Origin: Tabrizicola thermarum
Lineage (GTDB): Bacteria; Pseudomonadota; Alphaproteobacteria; Rhodobacterales; Rhodobacteraceae
NCBI RefSeq assembly: GCF_003574395.1
Contig: NZ_QMJY01000079.1
Span: forward strand, 1-64,000
DNA length: 64,000 nucleotides
Direction of reading: 5' to 3'
Shown one piece after another: positions 19,433-29,270 of the stretch (position 1 is its first letter; every line of letters begins with the position of its first letter). A model generated the notes under the pieces. It was not told the origin of the DNA, searched no databases, and saw only the letters and a list, made by a program, of their open reading frames with translations. The position numbers and the translations under genes are program-made.

Positions 19433-20140
19433 ATGTCCCGACCTGCCCCCCTGATCCTGCTTCTGGCGACGATTGCCTTCGGGCTTGCGCCGTTGGTGAC
19501 GCCTCCGTTCACCGGCTATGACCCGGCGCTGTTTCCGGTGGATATCGGGCGTCCGGCGATCCAGCCTGCGGGCTATGCCTTCGCGATCTGGTCGGTGATC
19601 TATCTGTGGCTGATCGCTCATGCCGTCTATGGGCTGTGGAAGCGGGCCGAGGACCCGGTCTGGGCGCCTTCGCGCCTGCCGCTGACCGTGGCGATCGGCG
19701 TCGGTGTGGTCTGGCTGTGGATCGCGGGGCAAAGTGCGGTCTGGGGCACGGTGACGATCTGGATCATGGCGGCGGGGGCGCTGATGGCCTTCCTGCGGGC
19801 GCCGACCGAGCCGGATCGGTGGCTGCTGTCGGGGCCGCTGGCGATCTTCGCGGGCTGGCTGACGGCGGCGGCGGCGGTGTCGACGGGGGTGCTGATTGCG
19901 GGCTACGGCGTGCTGTCGAACAGTGCGTCGGCGCTGGCGATGCTGGGGCTGGTGCTGGGGATCGCGCTGGCGGTGCAGGGGCGGAAGCCCCGGATGCCGG
20001 TCTATGGGCTGACCGTGGTCTGGGCTCTGGTGGGGGTCATCGTGGTGAACCGGGCGGACAACATGCTGGTCGCAGGCACGGCGGCGGGGGGCGCGGTGGT
20101 GATGTTGGGCGCGCTGGGGTGGATGGCGCGCAAGGGGTGA
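19433..20140 (+). CDS. TspO/MBR-related integral membrane protein
   Basis: This 235-residue, strongly hydrophobic protein has about seven predicted membrane segments and few charged loops. Its PAGYAFAIWSVIYLWL segment resembles TspO/MBR-type (tryptophan-rich sensory) proteins and their longer relatives. The function and ligand are unknown. It follows serS by 65 bases and ends in front of a pair of perfect palindromes. Confidence 0.65.
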   Translation: MSRPAPLILLLATIAFGLAPLVTPPFTGYDPALFPVDIGRPAIQPAGYAFAIWSVIYLWLIAHAVYGLWKRAEDPVWAPSRLPLTVAIGVGVVWLWIAGQSAVWGTVTIWIMAAGALMAFLRAPTEPDRWLLSGPLAIFAGWLTAAAAVSTGVLIAGYGVLSNSASALAMLGLVLGIALAVQGRKPRMPVYGLTVVWALVGVIVVNRADNMLVAGTAAGGAVVMLGALGWMARKG

Positions 20141-20148
20141 GGTGGGGC

Positions 20149-20193
20149 CAAAATCCTTCGAAGGATTTTGCAAAAGTTTTCGAAAACTTTTGC
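20149..20193. terminator. Two adjacent perfect palindromes, likely bidirectional terminator
   Basis: The 22-base palindrome at 20149-20170 (CAAAATCC-TTCGAA-GGATTTTG) is followed at once by a 24-base palindrome at 20170-20193 (GCAAAAGTT-TTCGAA-AACTTTTGC). Both have a TTCGAA centre and end in T or A runs. They sit between convergent genes, so the structure reads as a two-way terminator. Confidence 0.75.
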
Positions 20194-20197
20194 GCCC

Positions 20198-21667
20198 CTA
20201 CTGGCCGGTGTTCTTTTCCTTGTGCTTGCGCAGGCGCGAGGGTGTGTTGAACTTGCGTTCCTTCCACGGGTTCTCGTTGCCTTGTGAGCGGAGGAACAGC
20301 CGGATCGGCGTGCCCGGCATGTCGAAATGGTCGCGCAGGCCGTTCACGAGGTAGCGCTTGTAGCTGTCCGGCAGCTCGTCGGGGCGCGAGCACTTGATGA
20401 CGAACCCCGGCGGCCGGGTCTTGGCCTGGGTCATGTAGCGCAGCTTGATCCGGTGGCCACCCGGCGCCGGCGGCGGGTGCGCCTCGGTCATGGCACCCAG
20501 CCAGCTGTTCAGCTTTGCCGTGGGGATACGGCGGTTCCAGACGTCATGCGCCCGACGGATCGCGTCATGAAGGCGGTCAAGGCCCCTGCCCGTCTTGGCC
20601 GAAACGGTGACGAGAGGCGCCCCACGCAGCTGCGGCAGCAGGCGCTCGAACATCTCCTTCAGTTCGGCCAGCTTTTCCTGCTTGTCGTCCTCGAGGTCCC
20701 ATTTGTTCACCGCCACCACCACCGCACGGCCTTCGGTTTCGGCGAAGTCGGCGATGCGCAGGTCCTGCACTTCGAAGGGGATTTCGACGTCAAGGAGGAC
20801 GACCACCACCTCGGCGAAGCGCACGGCGCGCAACCCGTCGGCGACGGAGAGTTTCTCAAGCTTGTCCACCACCTTCGCCTTCTTGCGCATGCCGGCGGTG
20901 TCCCAGATGCGGATCGGCGTGCCCATCCAGTCGGCGCGGACGGAAATGGCGTCGCGGGTGATCCCGGCCTCCGGCCCGGTCAGCATCCGGTCCTGGCCCA
21001 GGATCTTGTTGATGAGGGTGGATTTTCCGGCGTTGGGGCGGCCGATGACGGCGATCTGGAGGGGCTTCGCGGCGGTGGGACGGTGGGCGTTCTCGTCCAC
21101 CTCAAGCTCTGCGTCTTCTTCCGAGATGTCGGTGTCGGTTTCCGGCAGCATCTCGGCTTCGCGGGGGGCGAATTCCTCTTCGAAGGGTTTGAGCGCGCGG
21201 TAGAGGTCGTCCATCCCCTCGCCATGTTCGGCGGAGAGGCGGATGGGCTCGCCCAGGCCGAGGGAGTATGCCTCCAGCGCGCCGGCATCGCCTGCCTTGC
21301 CTTCGGCCTTGTTGACGCCGAGGAGGACGCGGGCGGCTTTCTTGCGCAGGATGTCGGCGAAGACCTCGTCCGAGGGCGTGACGCCGACACGCCCGTCGAT
21401 CAGGAACAGGCAGACATCGGCCATGTCCACCGCGCGTTCGGTCAGGCGGCGCATCCGGCCTTGCAGGCTGTCGTCCGTCACCTCTTCCAGCCCCGCGGTG
21501 TCGATCACGGTGAAGCGGAGGTCGAAGAGTTTCGCGTCGCCCTCGCGCAGGTCGCGGGTCACGCCGGGCTGGTCATCGACCAGCGCGAGCTTGCGGCCGA
21601 CGAGCCGGTTGAAGAGCGTCGATTTGCCCACATTTGGGCGGCCCACGATGGCGAGGGTGAAGGTCAT
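20198..21667 (-). CDS. der: Ribosome biogenesis GTPase Der
   Basis: This 489-residue essential GTPase has two tandem G domains (Walker [10 protein letters not shown] near residue 8 and GRPNAGKST near residue 210), joined by an acidic linker, and a C-terminal KH-like domain ending with the RRHK-type basic tail. It acts in 50S subunit maturation. Both NKxD motifs (GVNKAEG and AVNKWDLED) are visible. The gene ends 5 bases from the paired palindromes. Confidence 0.96.
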   Translation of the reverse strand: MTFTLAIVGRPNVGKSTLFNRLVGRKLALVDDQPGVTRDLREGDAKLFDLRFTVIDTAGLEEVTDDSLQGRMRRLTERAVDMADVCLFLIDGRVGVTPSDEVFADILRKKAARVLLGVNKAEGKAGDAGALEAYSLGLGEPIRLSAEHGEGMDDLYRALKPFEEEFAPREAEMLPETDTDISEEDAELEVDENAHRPTAAKPLQIAVIGRPNAGKSTLINKILGQDRMLTGPEAGITRDAISVRADWMGTPIRIWDTAGMRKKAKVVDKLEKLSVADGLRAVRFAEVVVVLLDVEIPFEVQDLRIADFAETEGRAVVVAVNKWDLEDDKQEKLAELKEMFERLLPQLRGAPLVTVSAKTGRGLDRLHDAIRRAHDVWNRRIPTAKLNSWLGAMTEAHPPPAPGGHRIKLRYMTQAKTRPPGFVIKCSRPDELPDSYKRYLVNGLRDHFDMPGTPIRLFLRSQGNENPWKERKFNTPSRLRKHKEKNTGQ

Positions 21668-21715
21668 GTCAAGCGTCCGGCCTTTGCGAAGCGCCTGCCA
21701 TACACGGCTTCTCCG

Positions 21716-23071
21716 CTAGCGGAAAGCGTGAAGTTGCCCGTTGGTGCCCACGACGTAGAGCGTGCCCCCCGCCACGGCGGGTTGCGCGGCCGCCCCGCCG
21801 GGGATTTCGGCGGTGTAGGTCAGCGTGCCGTCGGTCGGGTCGAAGGCCCGCAGCAGACCGTCCGAGGAGACGACGATGATCCGCCCCCCCGCCATCACGG
21901 GTCCGTAATGGGCGTAGATGCCCTTGCGGCGCTTGATCTTGTCGTTGGTGAAATAGGGCATCTCGACCGACCAGATCGGCTCGCCCGTCGCGGCGTCAAG
22001 GCGCACGAACCGGGCTTCGTCGTTGACAAGGAAGATCGAGCCGCCCGCGACAGCGACGGGGCCGAGGGCGCCTTCGCCCGCCGACCAGATGCGTTCGCCC
22101 GAGGAGGCCGACATGGCGACCGTGCGGCCCGAGCCGGAGCCCGCGTAGAGGGTCTTGCCCGCGATCACGGCATCTCCGGTGACGTCGGGGGTCAGCGCAT
22201 AGGCCCGGCCCAGACGTTTCCCGGCGAGCGACGACTGCCAGATCTTCGTGCCGCCGCCGATCTTCAGGACGGCCATCAGATCGCCGCCCGAGGACGGGAA
22301 GATCACCGCGCGGTCGCCGATCGTGGGGGCGGCGGTGCCGACATAGGCCGCCTTGCCCGGGGTGCCGACGACCTGCCAGATCACCTTGCCGTCGGCGGCA
22401 TCGACCGCCCAGGCCGAGCCGTCGCGGGCCGAGACATAGACCGCGCTGCCATCCGTCGCCGGAGCGCCCGAGATCGGTGAATCGACGCGCTGGCGCCAGA
22501 GGACCGCACCGGTGCCGGCGTCGAGTGCCACGAGTTCGCCGTAGCCCGTCGTGGCGAAAACGCGATTGCCCGCCGTCGCGAGGCCGCCCGCCGACTCGCC
22601 ACCGCCACGGTCGAAGCTGGCGGCAAGGTCGGTGGTCCAGAGCGTGGCACCCGCCGTCGAGGTCGCGGTCACGCCCGTCCCGGCGTCGATGGTGAAGATG
22701 CGGCCATCGGCGACCACGGGGGCGGCGGCGATGCGGTTCTTGCGGCTGGAGCCTGCGCCGACCTTGGCCGACCAGACGAGGCGCGGGGTCGAGGACAGCG
22801 CGGCATGTGGCATCAGGTGACGGGCATTGCCGGCGCGGTGGGTCCAGTCGCCGCCGGTCTGCGGCCCGAGCGAGATCGCCACGCTTTGGTTTTCCGCCGG
22901 GGCGGGAGCGGTGGGGGCCGGTTGCCCCTCGACCGGGATCGAGGCCTCAAGGTCGGCCCGCACCGGGAAGCGTTCGCCCGAAAGGATGACTTCCTTGTTG
23001 CCGCAAGCGGCCAAGAGAGCCAGGAGCCCGACACCGGTCACCAGCTTGCCTCTCATCTGTCTGACCTTCAT
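21716..23071 (-). CDS. BamB-like PQQ-repeat outer-membrane lipoprotein
   Basis: This 451-residue lipoprotein (lipobox LLAAC) is followed by an eight-bladed PQQ-type beta-propeller. Repeats of the form GRIFTIDAGTGVT, ELVALDAGTGAVLW and GSAWAVDAADGKVIW recur. Position upstream of der and next to a YfgM-like gene matches the bamB locus of other proteobacteria, so a role in BAM-mediated outer-membrane protein assembly is likely. ATG 23071 (MKVRQMRGK) is preferred over the in-frame GTG at 23080. Confidence 0.85.
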   Translation of the reverse strand: MKVRQMRGKLVTGVGLLALLAACGNKEVILSGERFPVRADLEASIPVEGQPAPTAPAPAENQSVAISLGPQTGGDWTHRAGNARHLMPHAALSSTPRLVWSAKVGAGSSRKNRIAAAPVVADGRIFTIDAGTGVTATSTAGATLWTTDLAASFDRGGGESAGGLATAGNRVFATTGYGELVALDAGTGAVLWRQRVDSPISGAPATDGSAVYVSARDGSAWAVDAADGKVIWQVVGTPGKAAYVGTAAPTIGDRAVIFPSSGGDLMAVLKIGGGTKIWQSSLAGKRLGRAYALTPDVTGDAVIAGKTLYAGSGSGRTVAMSASSGERIWSAGEGALGPVAVAGGSIFLVNDEARFVRLDAATGEPIWSVEMPYFTNDKIKRRKGIYAHYGPVMAGGRIIVVSSDGLLRAFDPTDGTLTYTAEIPGGAAAQPAVAGGTLYVVGTNGQLHAFR

Positions 23072-23114
23072 GCCTGCCACCTGAAAGAACCTTTCGCTTG
23101 GCCCATCTTGCGTT

Positions 23115-23771
23115 TCAACCCTCTGCCGGGTCGGGCAGGGTCCCGCCGAGTGCGGTAATCATCTGGCCAACCCGCGCCCGGAGTGCGTTCGAGGCTTCCT
23201 GATCCTGCATGAGCGCGCTCAGGGCGGCGACGGCTTCGTCCGGCTTGCCTTCCTCGATCAGAAGGTAGGCCAGCTGTTCCTGGGCGAGAACCCGATAGGG
23301 TCGGCCGGCAACCGCGATCCCCTCCAGCGCGGCGCGGCGGTCGGCGACGGACTGGCCGGAGCCCGCAACGAGAACCCGGCGCAGCACGGCGAGGTCACGA
23401 TAGGCTGGCGACAGAGCGCTGTCGGCGGCAACCCTGTCCAGCGCGGCGAGGGTCTCTTGCACATTCGCGGCCGGATCGGAGGCCAGGATCAGGTTCAGGA
23501 TGGCGGCCTGTTCGCCGTCGGCGGGCACGGCGGCCAGCGCCTCGCGCCGTTCGTCGGGGGTGCCGTGGTCCAGCGCGTCGATCAGCGCATCGCCAAAGGC
23601 CTCGGCCCGGGCCTCGGCGCGGGACTTGGCGTATTCGGTCCAGGCGGTGCCACCGACGAGCCCGAGGATCACCAGAACGCCGATCCAGCCGTATTTGCGG
23701 AACAGACGGAACAGCCGATCCCGGCGCACCTCTTCGGTGACTTCCTCGATGAAGCTGTCGGGATTGCTCAA
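23115..23771 (-). CDS. YfgM-like TPR membrane protein
   Basis: This 218-residue protein has a short cytoplasmic N-terminus (SFIEEVTEEVRRDRLFRLF), one membrane helix (WIGVLVILGLVGGTAW) and a periplasmic TPR-like region (PF09976 type). In E. coli YfgM is tied to SecYEG and periplasmic chaperones. Its place just ahead of the bamB-like gene is the usual arrangement. Confidence 0.85.
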   Translation of the reverse strand: MSNPDSFIEEVTEEVRRDRLFRLFRKYGWIGVLVILGLVGGTAWTEYAKSRAEARAEAFGDALIDALDHGTPDERREALAAVPADGEQAAILNLILASDPAANVQETLAALDRVAADSALSPAYRDLAVLRRVLVAGSGQSVADRRAALEGIAVAGRPYRVLAQEQLAYLLIEEGKPDEAVAALSALMQDQEASNALRARVGQMITALGGTLPDPAEG

Positions 23772-23849
23772 CGCGGTGGCCTCACTTTTCGTTTTCCCCG
23801 TCTTACAGGCAAAGCCCGCGCGTTGCCAAGCCCTGCCCCGCCGCGCCGG

Positions 23850-26800
23850 TCACTTCGTCGGCAGAGCCAGCGCCTTGCGGAAGGCGGGAATCCAGTCCTC
23901 ATAGCCTTGCGGCAGGGTGCCGGCGGCCTGCATGTCTTCAAGGATCGCCAGCGCCTCGCGGTTTTCGGCGGTGGGATCCTTCAGAAGGACGGCGCGCTGG
24001 TCCAGCGCACGGACGAGGTCGATGCGGTACCACGGGTCGTCGGGATAGGCGGCGGCAAGGTCGCGCATGATGCGCAGGGATTCGTCCTGATGCGGCAGGG
24101 CGGCGCTCGGGTCGTTGCGGTCTGCAAGGGCGGCGGCCACGCTGGCATGGGACAGCGCGAGGTTGCGATACCAGACCGGGTTCGACGGGTCCTGCTGCGA
24201 AAGCCAGTCGCGCAGCGCCAGCGCGTCCTGGTGGCTTTTCAGCGCGCCCGCCACGTCGCCCGTGGCGGTCAGCGCATTGCCCAGCCGTTCCAGCGCCAGA
24301 CCAAGGTCATTGGCCCAGGGCTGGCTGTAGGGATCGACGTCCAAGAGCCTGTTGCCCTCGGCGACCATGGCCTTGAACGTCCCGGCGGCCGCGCGGTTGT
24401 CGCCCAGTGCAGCCTGAGCATCCCCCAGCCGGTTCAGCGTGACAAGCCGGTCGTGGATATGTTCGGGGATGGTCGGATCAAGCTGCAACAGCCGGTCGGC
24501 GGTGGCGAGCGAGGCCTGAGCGACCGTCACCGCCTCGCTGTTGCGGCCAAGCTGCATCAGGGTCGAGGCATGCAGGTTCTGCGCGATCGACAGGTCGCGC
24601 AGCGTGAGGGCGTCCTTCGGGGCCGCGCCGGCCAGCTGGGTCTGGCGCATGACGGCATCGGCCACCAGCGGTTCGGCGGCGGCAGGGTCGGCTTCGGAGA
24701 GGTCAAGCTCGGCCATCGCCAGCAGCGAATAGGCGAGGTCCCGGACAAAGCGCGGCACGGTGGCATCCGTGGCGACGATGGCCTGGCGCAGGTCGAGCGC
24801 GGCCTGCAACGCCTCGCGCGCGCCGAGGGGGTCGCCCATCGCCCGCTTGATCTCGCCGATCTTCTTCAGGGCCAGGCCAAGGTCGGCCTGACGCGACAGG
24901 TTGTCGGGGGTCATCGCAACGATGGCTTCCGCCACGCCGCGCGCCTTTTCCTGCGCGGCAAGGGCCGCAACGAAATCGTTCGCTTCGAAATGGATGTCGC
25001 CCATCCGGTCGAGGCTGACGAGGTGGTCCTGCTGCCAGACCATGTTGGTGGGGTCGAGGGCGGCCAGTTTCTCGCGGATGGTCAGCGCCGCCTGATAGGC
25101 CAATAGCGCCGAGTCCATGTCGCCCGACAGCCGGTGGACATCGCCGATCCGGTCGAAGGTGATCGCAAGGTCGCGCTGGCGCGGCTTGTTGTCGGGGTCG
25201 AGGGCTGCCAGCTCCTCGCGGATCGCCAGAGCCTTGCCGAAGGTGTCCAGCGCCGCGGGGTAGTCGGCCGCGTCCACCTGCATGTCGCCGATGCGTTCGT
25301 AGCTGACCGACAGGTTGCGGCGGATCACCACGTCGGCAGGAAATTCGGCCACCAGCGCCTCGCCTATGGCAAGGGCTGCCTCGAATGCTGCCCTGGCGCC
25401 CGCCTTGTCGCCCAGCGCAAGCCGGGCGTCGCCGATGCGTTCCTGGGTAAAGGAAATGTCCATCCGGTAGGTGACGCTTTCGGGATCGCGGGCCAGAAGT
25501 GCCTCGGCGATGGCCAGCGCCTCGCCATGGGCTGCCAGCGACCCGGCAGGGTCGTTGCGCGCCAGGCGGATCGAGCCGACGCGGTTCACGGCCACTTGCC
25601 GGTCGCGCATCAGGTCCAGATCGTCCGGGCGCTGGTCGGCCTGCCATTGCGAGAAATCGAGCGCGCCGGAATAGGCGGTCTCGGCCTCTTTCAGATAGCC
25701 CTGCTGTTGCAGGACGCTGCCGAGGTCGTTCAGCGACCAGACCAGCTCTCGCACCCAATCGACATCGGTCGGATCGGCCTCGACCCGGGCCTGGGCAAAG
25801 GTGGCGCGGGTGTTGTAGGCGGCCCAGGCGGCCTCGGTGTTGCCGGCGACGAGGTGCAGCTCGCCCAGGGTGGCCAGCGTGGCGACATAGTTGAACTGCG
25901 CCTCGCGGTCGAGATCGGCCGCCACTTCGGCATAAAGCGCCGCCGCCTTGTTCAGGTCCGAGATCGCGAAGTCGTAGCGCAGGTCGGTGCGGGCGGCATT
26001 GGCGTTCAGGACATGCGTCGCGGCCTCGGACAGGGTGCGCGCAAGGTAGGTTTCCCTGATCGTGCCGCGGGCGGTGGCGTCGATTTCGGCCGCTTCGGTC
26101 AGGGCGGCGCGGGCGGCGTCGAAGGCGCCGAGGGTCAGCGCCTCTTCGGCCCTGGCGCGCAGGGCGGCAACGCGGGGATCGTCGGATTGGAAGCGCTGCA
26201 ATTCGGTCTGGAAGTTCTCGTAGGACTGCGCGGCCTCCAGCAGCATCGCGCCGCGTTCCTCGGGCGTCTGGCGGTCCAGATCGGCAGAGAGGAGAGCGGC
26301 ATAGAGCGGCGCAAGGGGAAGGTTCCTCCGGGTTGCCAGCGATTCGACTTCGGCGCGGATCTCGGGGGTTAGGTCGGCCATGGCGATCAGAAGCTGGTCG
26401 CGTTCCGGCAGCGCCCCCTGGCCGGAGATGAACACAAGCTCGGGCAGGCCGGATTCGATGTAAGGAAGCTGCTTGCCGCGGCTGCGGTCGTAGACGTCCT
26501 GCTGGACAAGGGTGAGAGCGGTGCGCAGTTCCACCCCTGCGGTGGCGAAGTGGCGGACGAGCGCTGCGGTGAAGGGAGAGTTCGCCTCGTCGCCGTCCGA
26601 AGCGGTTTCCCCCGGTGCGGCGGCGAAGGCGAAAAGCACCCCGTCGGCGCGGCCCATGCGGCCAAGGCCGGGCACGGGTTCAGGCGCGGTGGGCGGGTCG
26701 TCGTCGAGGGCGGCGGCCCCCCTGCCCTCGGTCCCGCCGCCGTTGAACGGGTCGTCGCGGCAGGCGTCGAGAAGGATGATGGCAACGGGGGCGACCGACC

Positions 26801-27203
26801 GGATCGCCTCTTGCGCCTCGGCCAGAGGCAGCGAGGTTTCGGCCAGTTTCGCAGCCGAGGAAGCATCGGCGTCGGTGGGCAGAAGGTAGTTCACCCCGTC
26901 GATGGCCACCCCGTGGCCGGCGAAGAACAACAGCGCCACATCGGCCCCGGCGGCGTCTTCCCTGAAATCCTCCAGCGCGCGGCGAGTGCGTTTCAGGTCT
27001 CGGTTCGTCTCGACAAAGACCTGGAAGTCAAGGTTTTCAAGAACGGTTTCCAGCGCGCGGGCATCGTTCACAGGGTTCGCCAGCGGGCGGATGGACTTGT
27101 AGTCATCCGCCGCGATGAGGAGGGCGACGCGCTTTTCGGCCAGCGCGGACGCGACGCCGCAAAGCCAGAGGATCAGAACCAGACCAAGACGCCGAATGAG
27201 CAT
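23850..27203 (-). CDS. Exported caspase-family (C14) protein with TPR array
   Basis: This 1117-residue protein has a signal peptide (residues 1-22), a caspase-like p20 domain (about 23-250) with the catalytic dyad H97 in FFAGHGVAIDG and C148 in LLDACRDDPF, and then some 800 residues of TPR-like repeats. The repeat phrase (variants of ALAIREELAALDPDN... DLAITFDRIGD) recurs about a dozen times. It is probably a periplasmic or surface metacaspase-like protease or scaffold; substrate unknown. ATG 27203 has GGAG six bases upstream; the in-frame GTG at 27215 has none. It stands alone with long flanking gaps of about 80-100 bases. Confidence 0.85.
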   Translation of the reverse strand: MLIRRLGLVLILWLCGVASALAEKRVALLIAADDYKSIRPLANPVNDARALETVLENLDFQVFVETNRDLKRTRRALEDFREDAAGADVALLFFAGHGVAIDGVNYLLPTDADASSAAKLAETSLPLAEAQEAIRSVAPVAIILLDACRDDPFNGGGTEGRGAAALDDDPPTAPEPVPGLGRMGRADGVLFAFAAAPGETASDGDEANSPFTAALVRHFATAGVELRTALTLVQQDVYDRSRGKQLPYIESGLPELVFISGQGALPERDQLLIAMADLTPEIRAEVESLATRRNLPLAPLYAALLSADLDRQTPEERGAMLLEAAQSYENFQTELQRFQSDDPRVAALRARAEEALTLGAFDAARAALTEAAEIDATARGTIRETYLARTLSEAATHVLNANAARTDLRYDFAISDLNKAAALYAEVAADLDREAQFNYVATLATLGELHLVAGNTEAAWAAYNTRATFAQARVEADPTDVDWVRELVWSLNDLGSVLQQQGYLKEAETAYSGALDFSQWQADQRPDDLDLMRDRQVAVNRVGSIRLARNDPAGSLAAHGEALAIAEALLARDPESVTYRMDISFTQERIGDARLALGDKAGARAAFEAALAIGEALVAEFPADVVIRRNLSVSYERIGDMQVDAADYPAALDTFGKALAIREELAALDPDNKPRQRDLAITFDRIGDVHRLSGDMDSALLAYQAALTIREKLAALDPTNMVWQQDHLVSLDRMGDIHFEANDFVAALAAQEKARGVAEAIVAMTPDNLSRQADLGLALKKIGEIKRAMGDPLGAREALQAALDLRQAIVATDATVPRFVRDLAYSLLAMAELDLSEADPAAAEPLVADAVMRQTQLAGAAPKDALTLRDLSIAQNLHASTLMQLGRNSEAVTVAQASLATADRLLQLDPTIPEHIHDRLVTLNRLGDAQAALGDNRAAAGTFKAMVAEGNRLLDVDPYSQPWANDLGLALERLGNALTATGDVAGALKSHQDALALRDWLSQQDPSNPVWYRNLALSHASVAAALADRNDPSAALPHQDESLRIMRDLAAAYPDDPWYRIDLVRALDQRAVLLKDPTAENREALAILEDMQAAGTLPQGYEDWIPAFRKALALPTK

Positions 27204-27306
27204 CGCCCACTCCACAAGACCGGGCGAAGAATGCGGAAGCCTGACCGGATGGTCAAAGGAAAAAGCCTGTCATCCGACGGGCTTCACGCGTCCGTCATGG
27301 ATGGCG

Positions 27307-29187
27307 TCAGGTCGCGGCGACAGCGCGAAGCGGGGTGGCTTCCTCGGCCGCGGGGGCGAACTCTTCCTCTTCCATGATCTGGCGCTGCCACATCGCGGCA
27401 TAGACCCCGCCCAGGTCCAGAAGGACCTCATGCGTGCCGCGTTCGACCACGCGACCTTCGTCCATCACCAGAATCTGGTCGGCATCGGCAATGGTGGACA
27501 GCCGGTGCGCGATGGTGATGACGCTGCGGCCCTGCCCCATCTCGGCCAGGCTTTCCTGGATCGAGCGTTCGGTCTGGGTGTCCAGCGCCGAGGTCGCCTC
27601 GTCCAGAATCAGGATCGGCGGGTTCTTCAGCAGCGTCCGCGCGATGCCGACGCGCTGCTTTTCGCCGCCCGAGAGCTTCAGGCCCCGTTCGCCGACCTTG
27701 GTTTCATAGCCTTCGGGCAGCCGCATGACGAAGTCGTGGATGCGGGCAGCCTTTGCGGCGGCGATGATCTCGTCCTCGGTCGCGTCTGCCTTGCCGTAGG
27801 CGATGTTGTAGCGGATCGTGTCGTTGAACAGCACGGTGTCCTGCGGCACGACGCCGATCTGGGCGTGGAGCGAGGATTGCGTCACGTCGCGGATGTCCTG
27901 CCCGTCGATGCGGATGGACCCCGAGGTCACATCGTAGAAGCGGAACAGAAGCCGCGCGATGGTGGACTTGCCGCTGCCGGAATGGCCGACGAGGGCCAGT
28001 TTCTGGCCCGGCTTCAGCGTGAAGGAGACGCCCTTCAGGATTTCGCGCGTCGGTTCATAGGCGAAATGCACGTCATCGAAGACGATCTCGCCCGCCGTGA
28101 CGCGCAGAGGTTTGGCGTCCGGTGCGTCCACGATTTCGGCCGGTTGGCCCAGAAGCGCAAACATCTCGCCCATGTCGACCAGTGCCTGCCGGATCTCGCG
28201 GTAGACGGTGCCGAGGAAGTTCAGCGGCATGGTGATCTGGATCATGTAGGCGTTGACCATCACGAAATCGCCCACGGTCAGGGTGCCTGCACGGACGCCC
28301 AGCGCGCTCATCGCCATGACGATGACAAGGCCGGTGGTGATGAGCGTGGCCTGGCCGATGTTCAGGAACGACAGCGACAGGCCGGTCTTGACGGCCGCCG
28401 TCTCATACTGGCGCATCGCATTGTCGTAGCGGTCGGCCTCGCGGCTCTCGGCGTTGAAATACTTGACGGTTTCGTAGTTCAGCAGGCTGTCGATCGCCTT
28501 CTGGTTGGCGTCGGTGTCCTGGTCGTTCATCTCGCGCCGCAGCTTCACGCGCCATTCGGTGACGGTGAAGGTGAACCAGACGTAAAGCGCGATGGTGACG
28601 ACGACGACGGCGGCATATTTCCAGCCGAACACCAGCGCGAAGATGACCGAGACCATGGTCAGTTCCAGGATCAGCGGCCCGATGGACAGAAGCATGAAGC
28701 GCAGAAGGAAATCGACGCCCTTCACCCCGCGTTCGATGATGCGGCTGAGGCCGCCGGTCTTGCGGGTGATGTGGTAGCGCAGGGAAAGCTGGTGGATGTG
28801 GGTGAAGGTCTCGATCGCCAGGCGGCGGATCGCGCGCTGGCCGACGCGGACGAAGACGGCGTCACGAAGTTCGCCGAAAACCACGGCCCCAAGCCGCGCA
28901 AGGCCGTAGGCGACGACAAGACCCACGGCGCCAAGCCCCATCAGCGCGCGAGGGTCGCTGCCAGACTCGTTCGACAGGCTGTCGACGGCCAGCTTGTAGA
29001 CGTAGGGCGTTGATACCGAGACGAGCTTGGCCGCGAGGAGGAACAGAAGTGCGATGACGACGCGGCGCTTCACCCAGGCCTGACCCCGGGGCCAGAGGTA
29101 GGGCATGACCCGACGGATCGTGGTGGTAGCCGGAAAGCGGGCGGTGCCGGCATCGGCGGAAGTCGCGGTCGAGGTGGTGCGGCGCAT
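27307..29187 (-). CDS. Atm1-type ABC transporter (half-transporter, fused permease-ATPase)
   Basis: This 626-residue ABC half-transporter of the Atm1/HMT1 (ABCB7-like) family has six membrane helices followed by an ATPase domain with GHSGSGKST, LSGGEKQ and LILDEAT. Members export glutathione-linked sulfur or metal species and link Fe-S biogenesis to heavy-metal tolerance. The typical LRYHITRKTGGLSRIIERG and NYETVKYFNAE segments are present. The ATG at 29187 has AGGA six bases upstream; an in-frame ATG at 29244 would place the start inside the ArsR operator-like repeat. It is divergent to the ArsR regulator. Confidence 0.88.
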   Translation of the reverse strand: MRRTTSTATSADAGTARFPATTTIRRVMPYLWPRGQAWVKRRVVIALLFLLAAKLVSVSTPYVYKLAVDSLSNESGSDPRALMGLGAVGLVVAYGLARLGAVVFGELRDAVFVRVGQRAIRRLAIETFTHIHQLSLRYHITRKTGGLSRIIERGVKGVDFLLRFMLLSIGPLILELTMVSVIFALVFGWKYAAVVVVTIALYVWFTFTVTEWRVKLRREMNDQDTDANQKAIDSLLNYETVKYFNAESREADRYDNAMRQYETAAVKTGLSLSFLNIGQATLITTGLVIVMAMSALGVRAGTLTVGDFVMVNAYMIQITMPLNFLGTVYREIRQALVDMGEMFALLGQPAEIVDAPDAKPLRVTAGEIVFDDVHFAYEPTREILKGVSFTLKPGQKLALVGHSGSGKSTIARLLFRFYDVTSGSIRIDGQDIRDVTQSSLHAQIGVVPQDTVLFNDTIRYNIAYGKADATEDEIIAAAKAARIHDFVMRLPEGYETKVGERGLKLSGGEKQRVGIARTLLKNPPILILDEATSALDTQTERSIQESLAEMGQGRSVITIAHRLSTIADADQILVMDEGRVVERGTHEVLLDLGGVYAAMWQRQIMEEEEFAPAAEEATPLRAVAAT

Positions 29188-29244
29188 CTCTTGTCCTGGC
29201 CCGCCAACGGCGTTGCGCGGCGGTCGTGCTTGGGGTAATGTCAT

Positions 29245-29268
29245 TTCAACGCTTCGTGAATAGTTGAA
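29245..29268. promoter_or_regulatory. Inverted repeat, possible ArsR operator
   Basis: TTCAAC (29245-29250) and GTTGAA (29263-29268) form an inverted repeat with a 12-base spacer, immediately before the arsR ATG and upstream of the divergent ABC transporter. Placement suits autoregulation and control of both genes. Confidence 0.5.
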
Positions 29269-29270
29269 CC

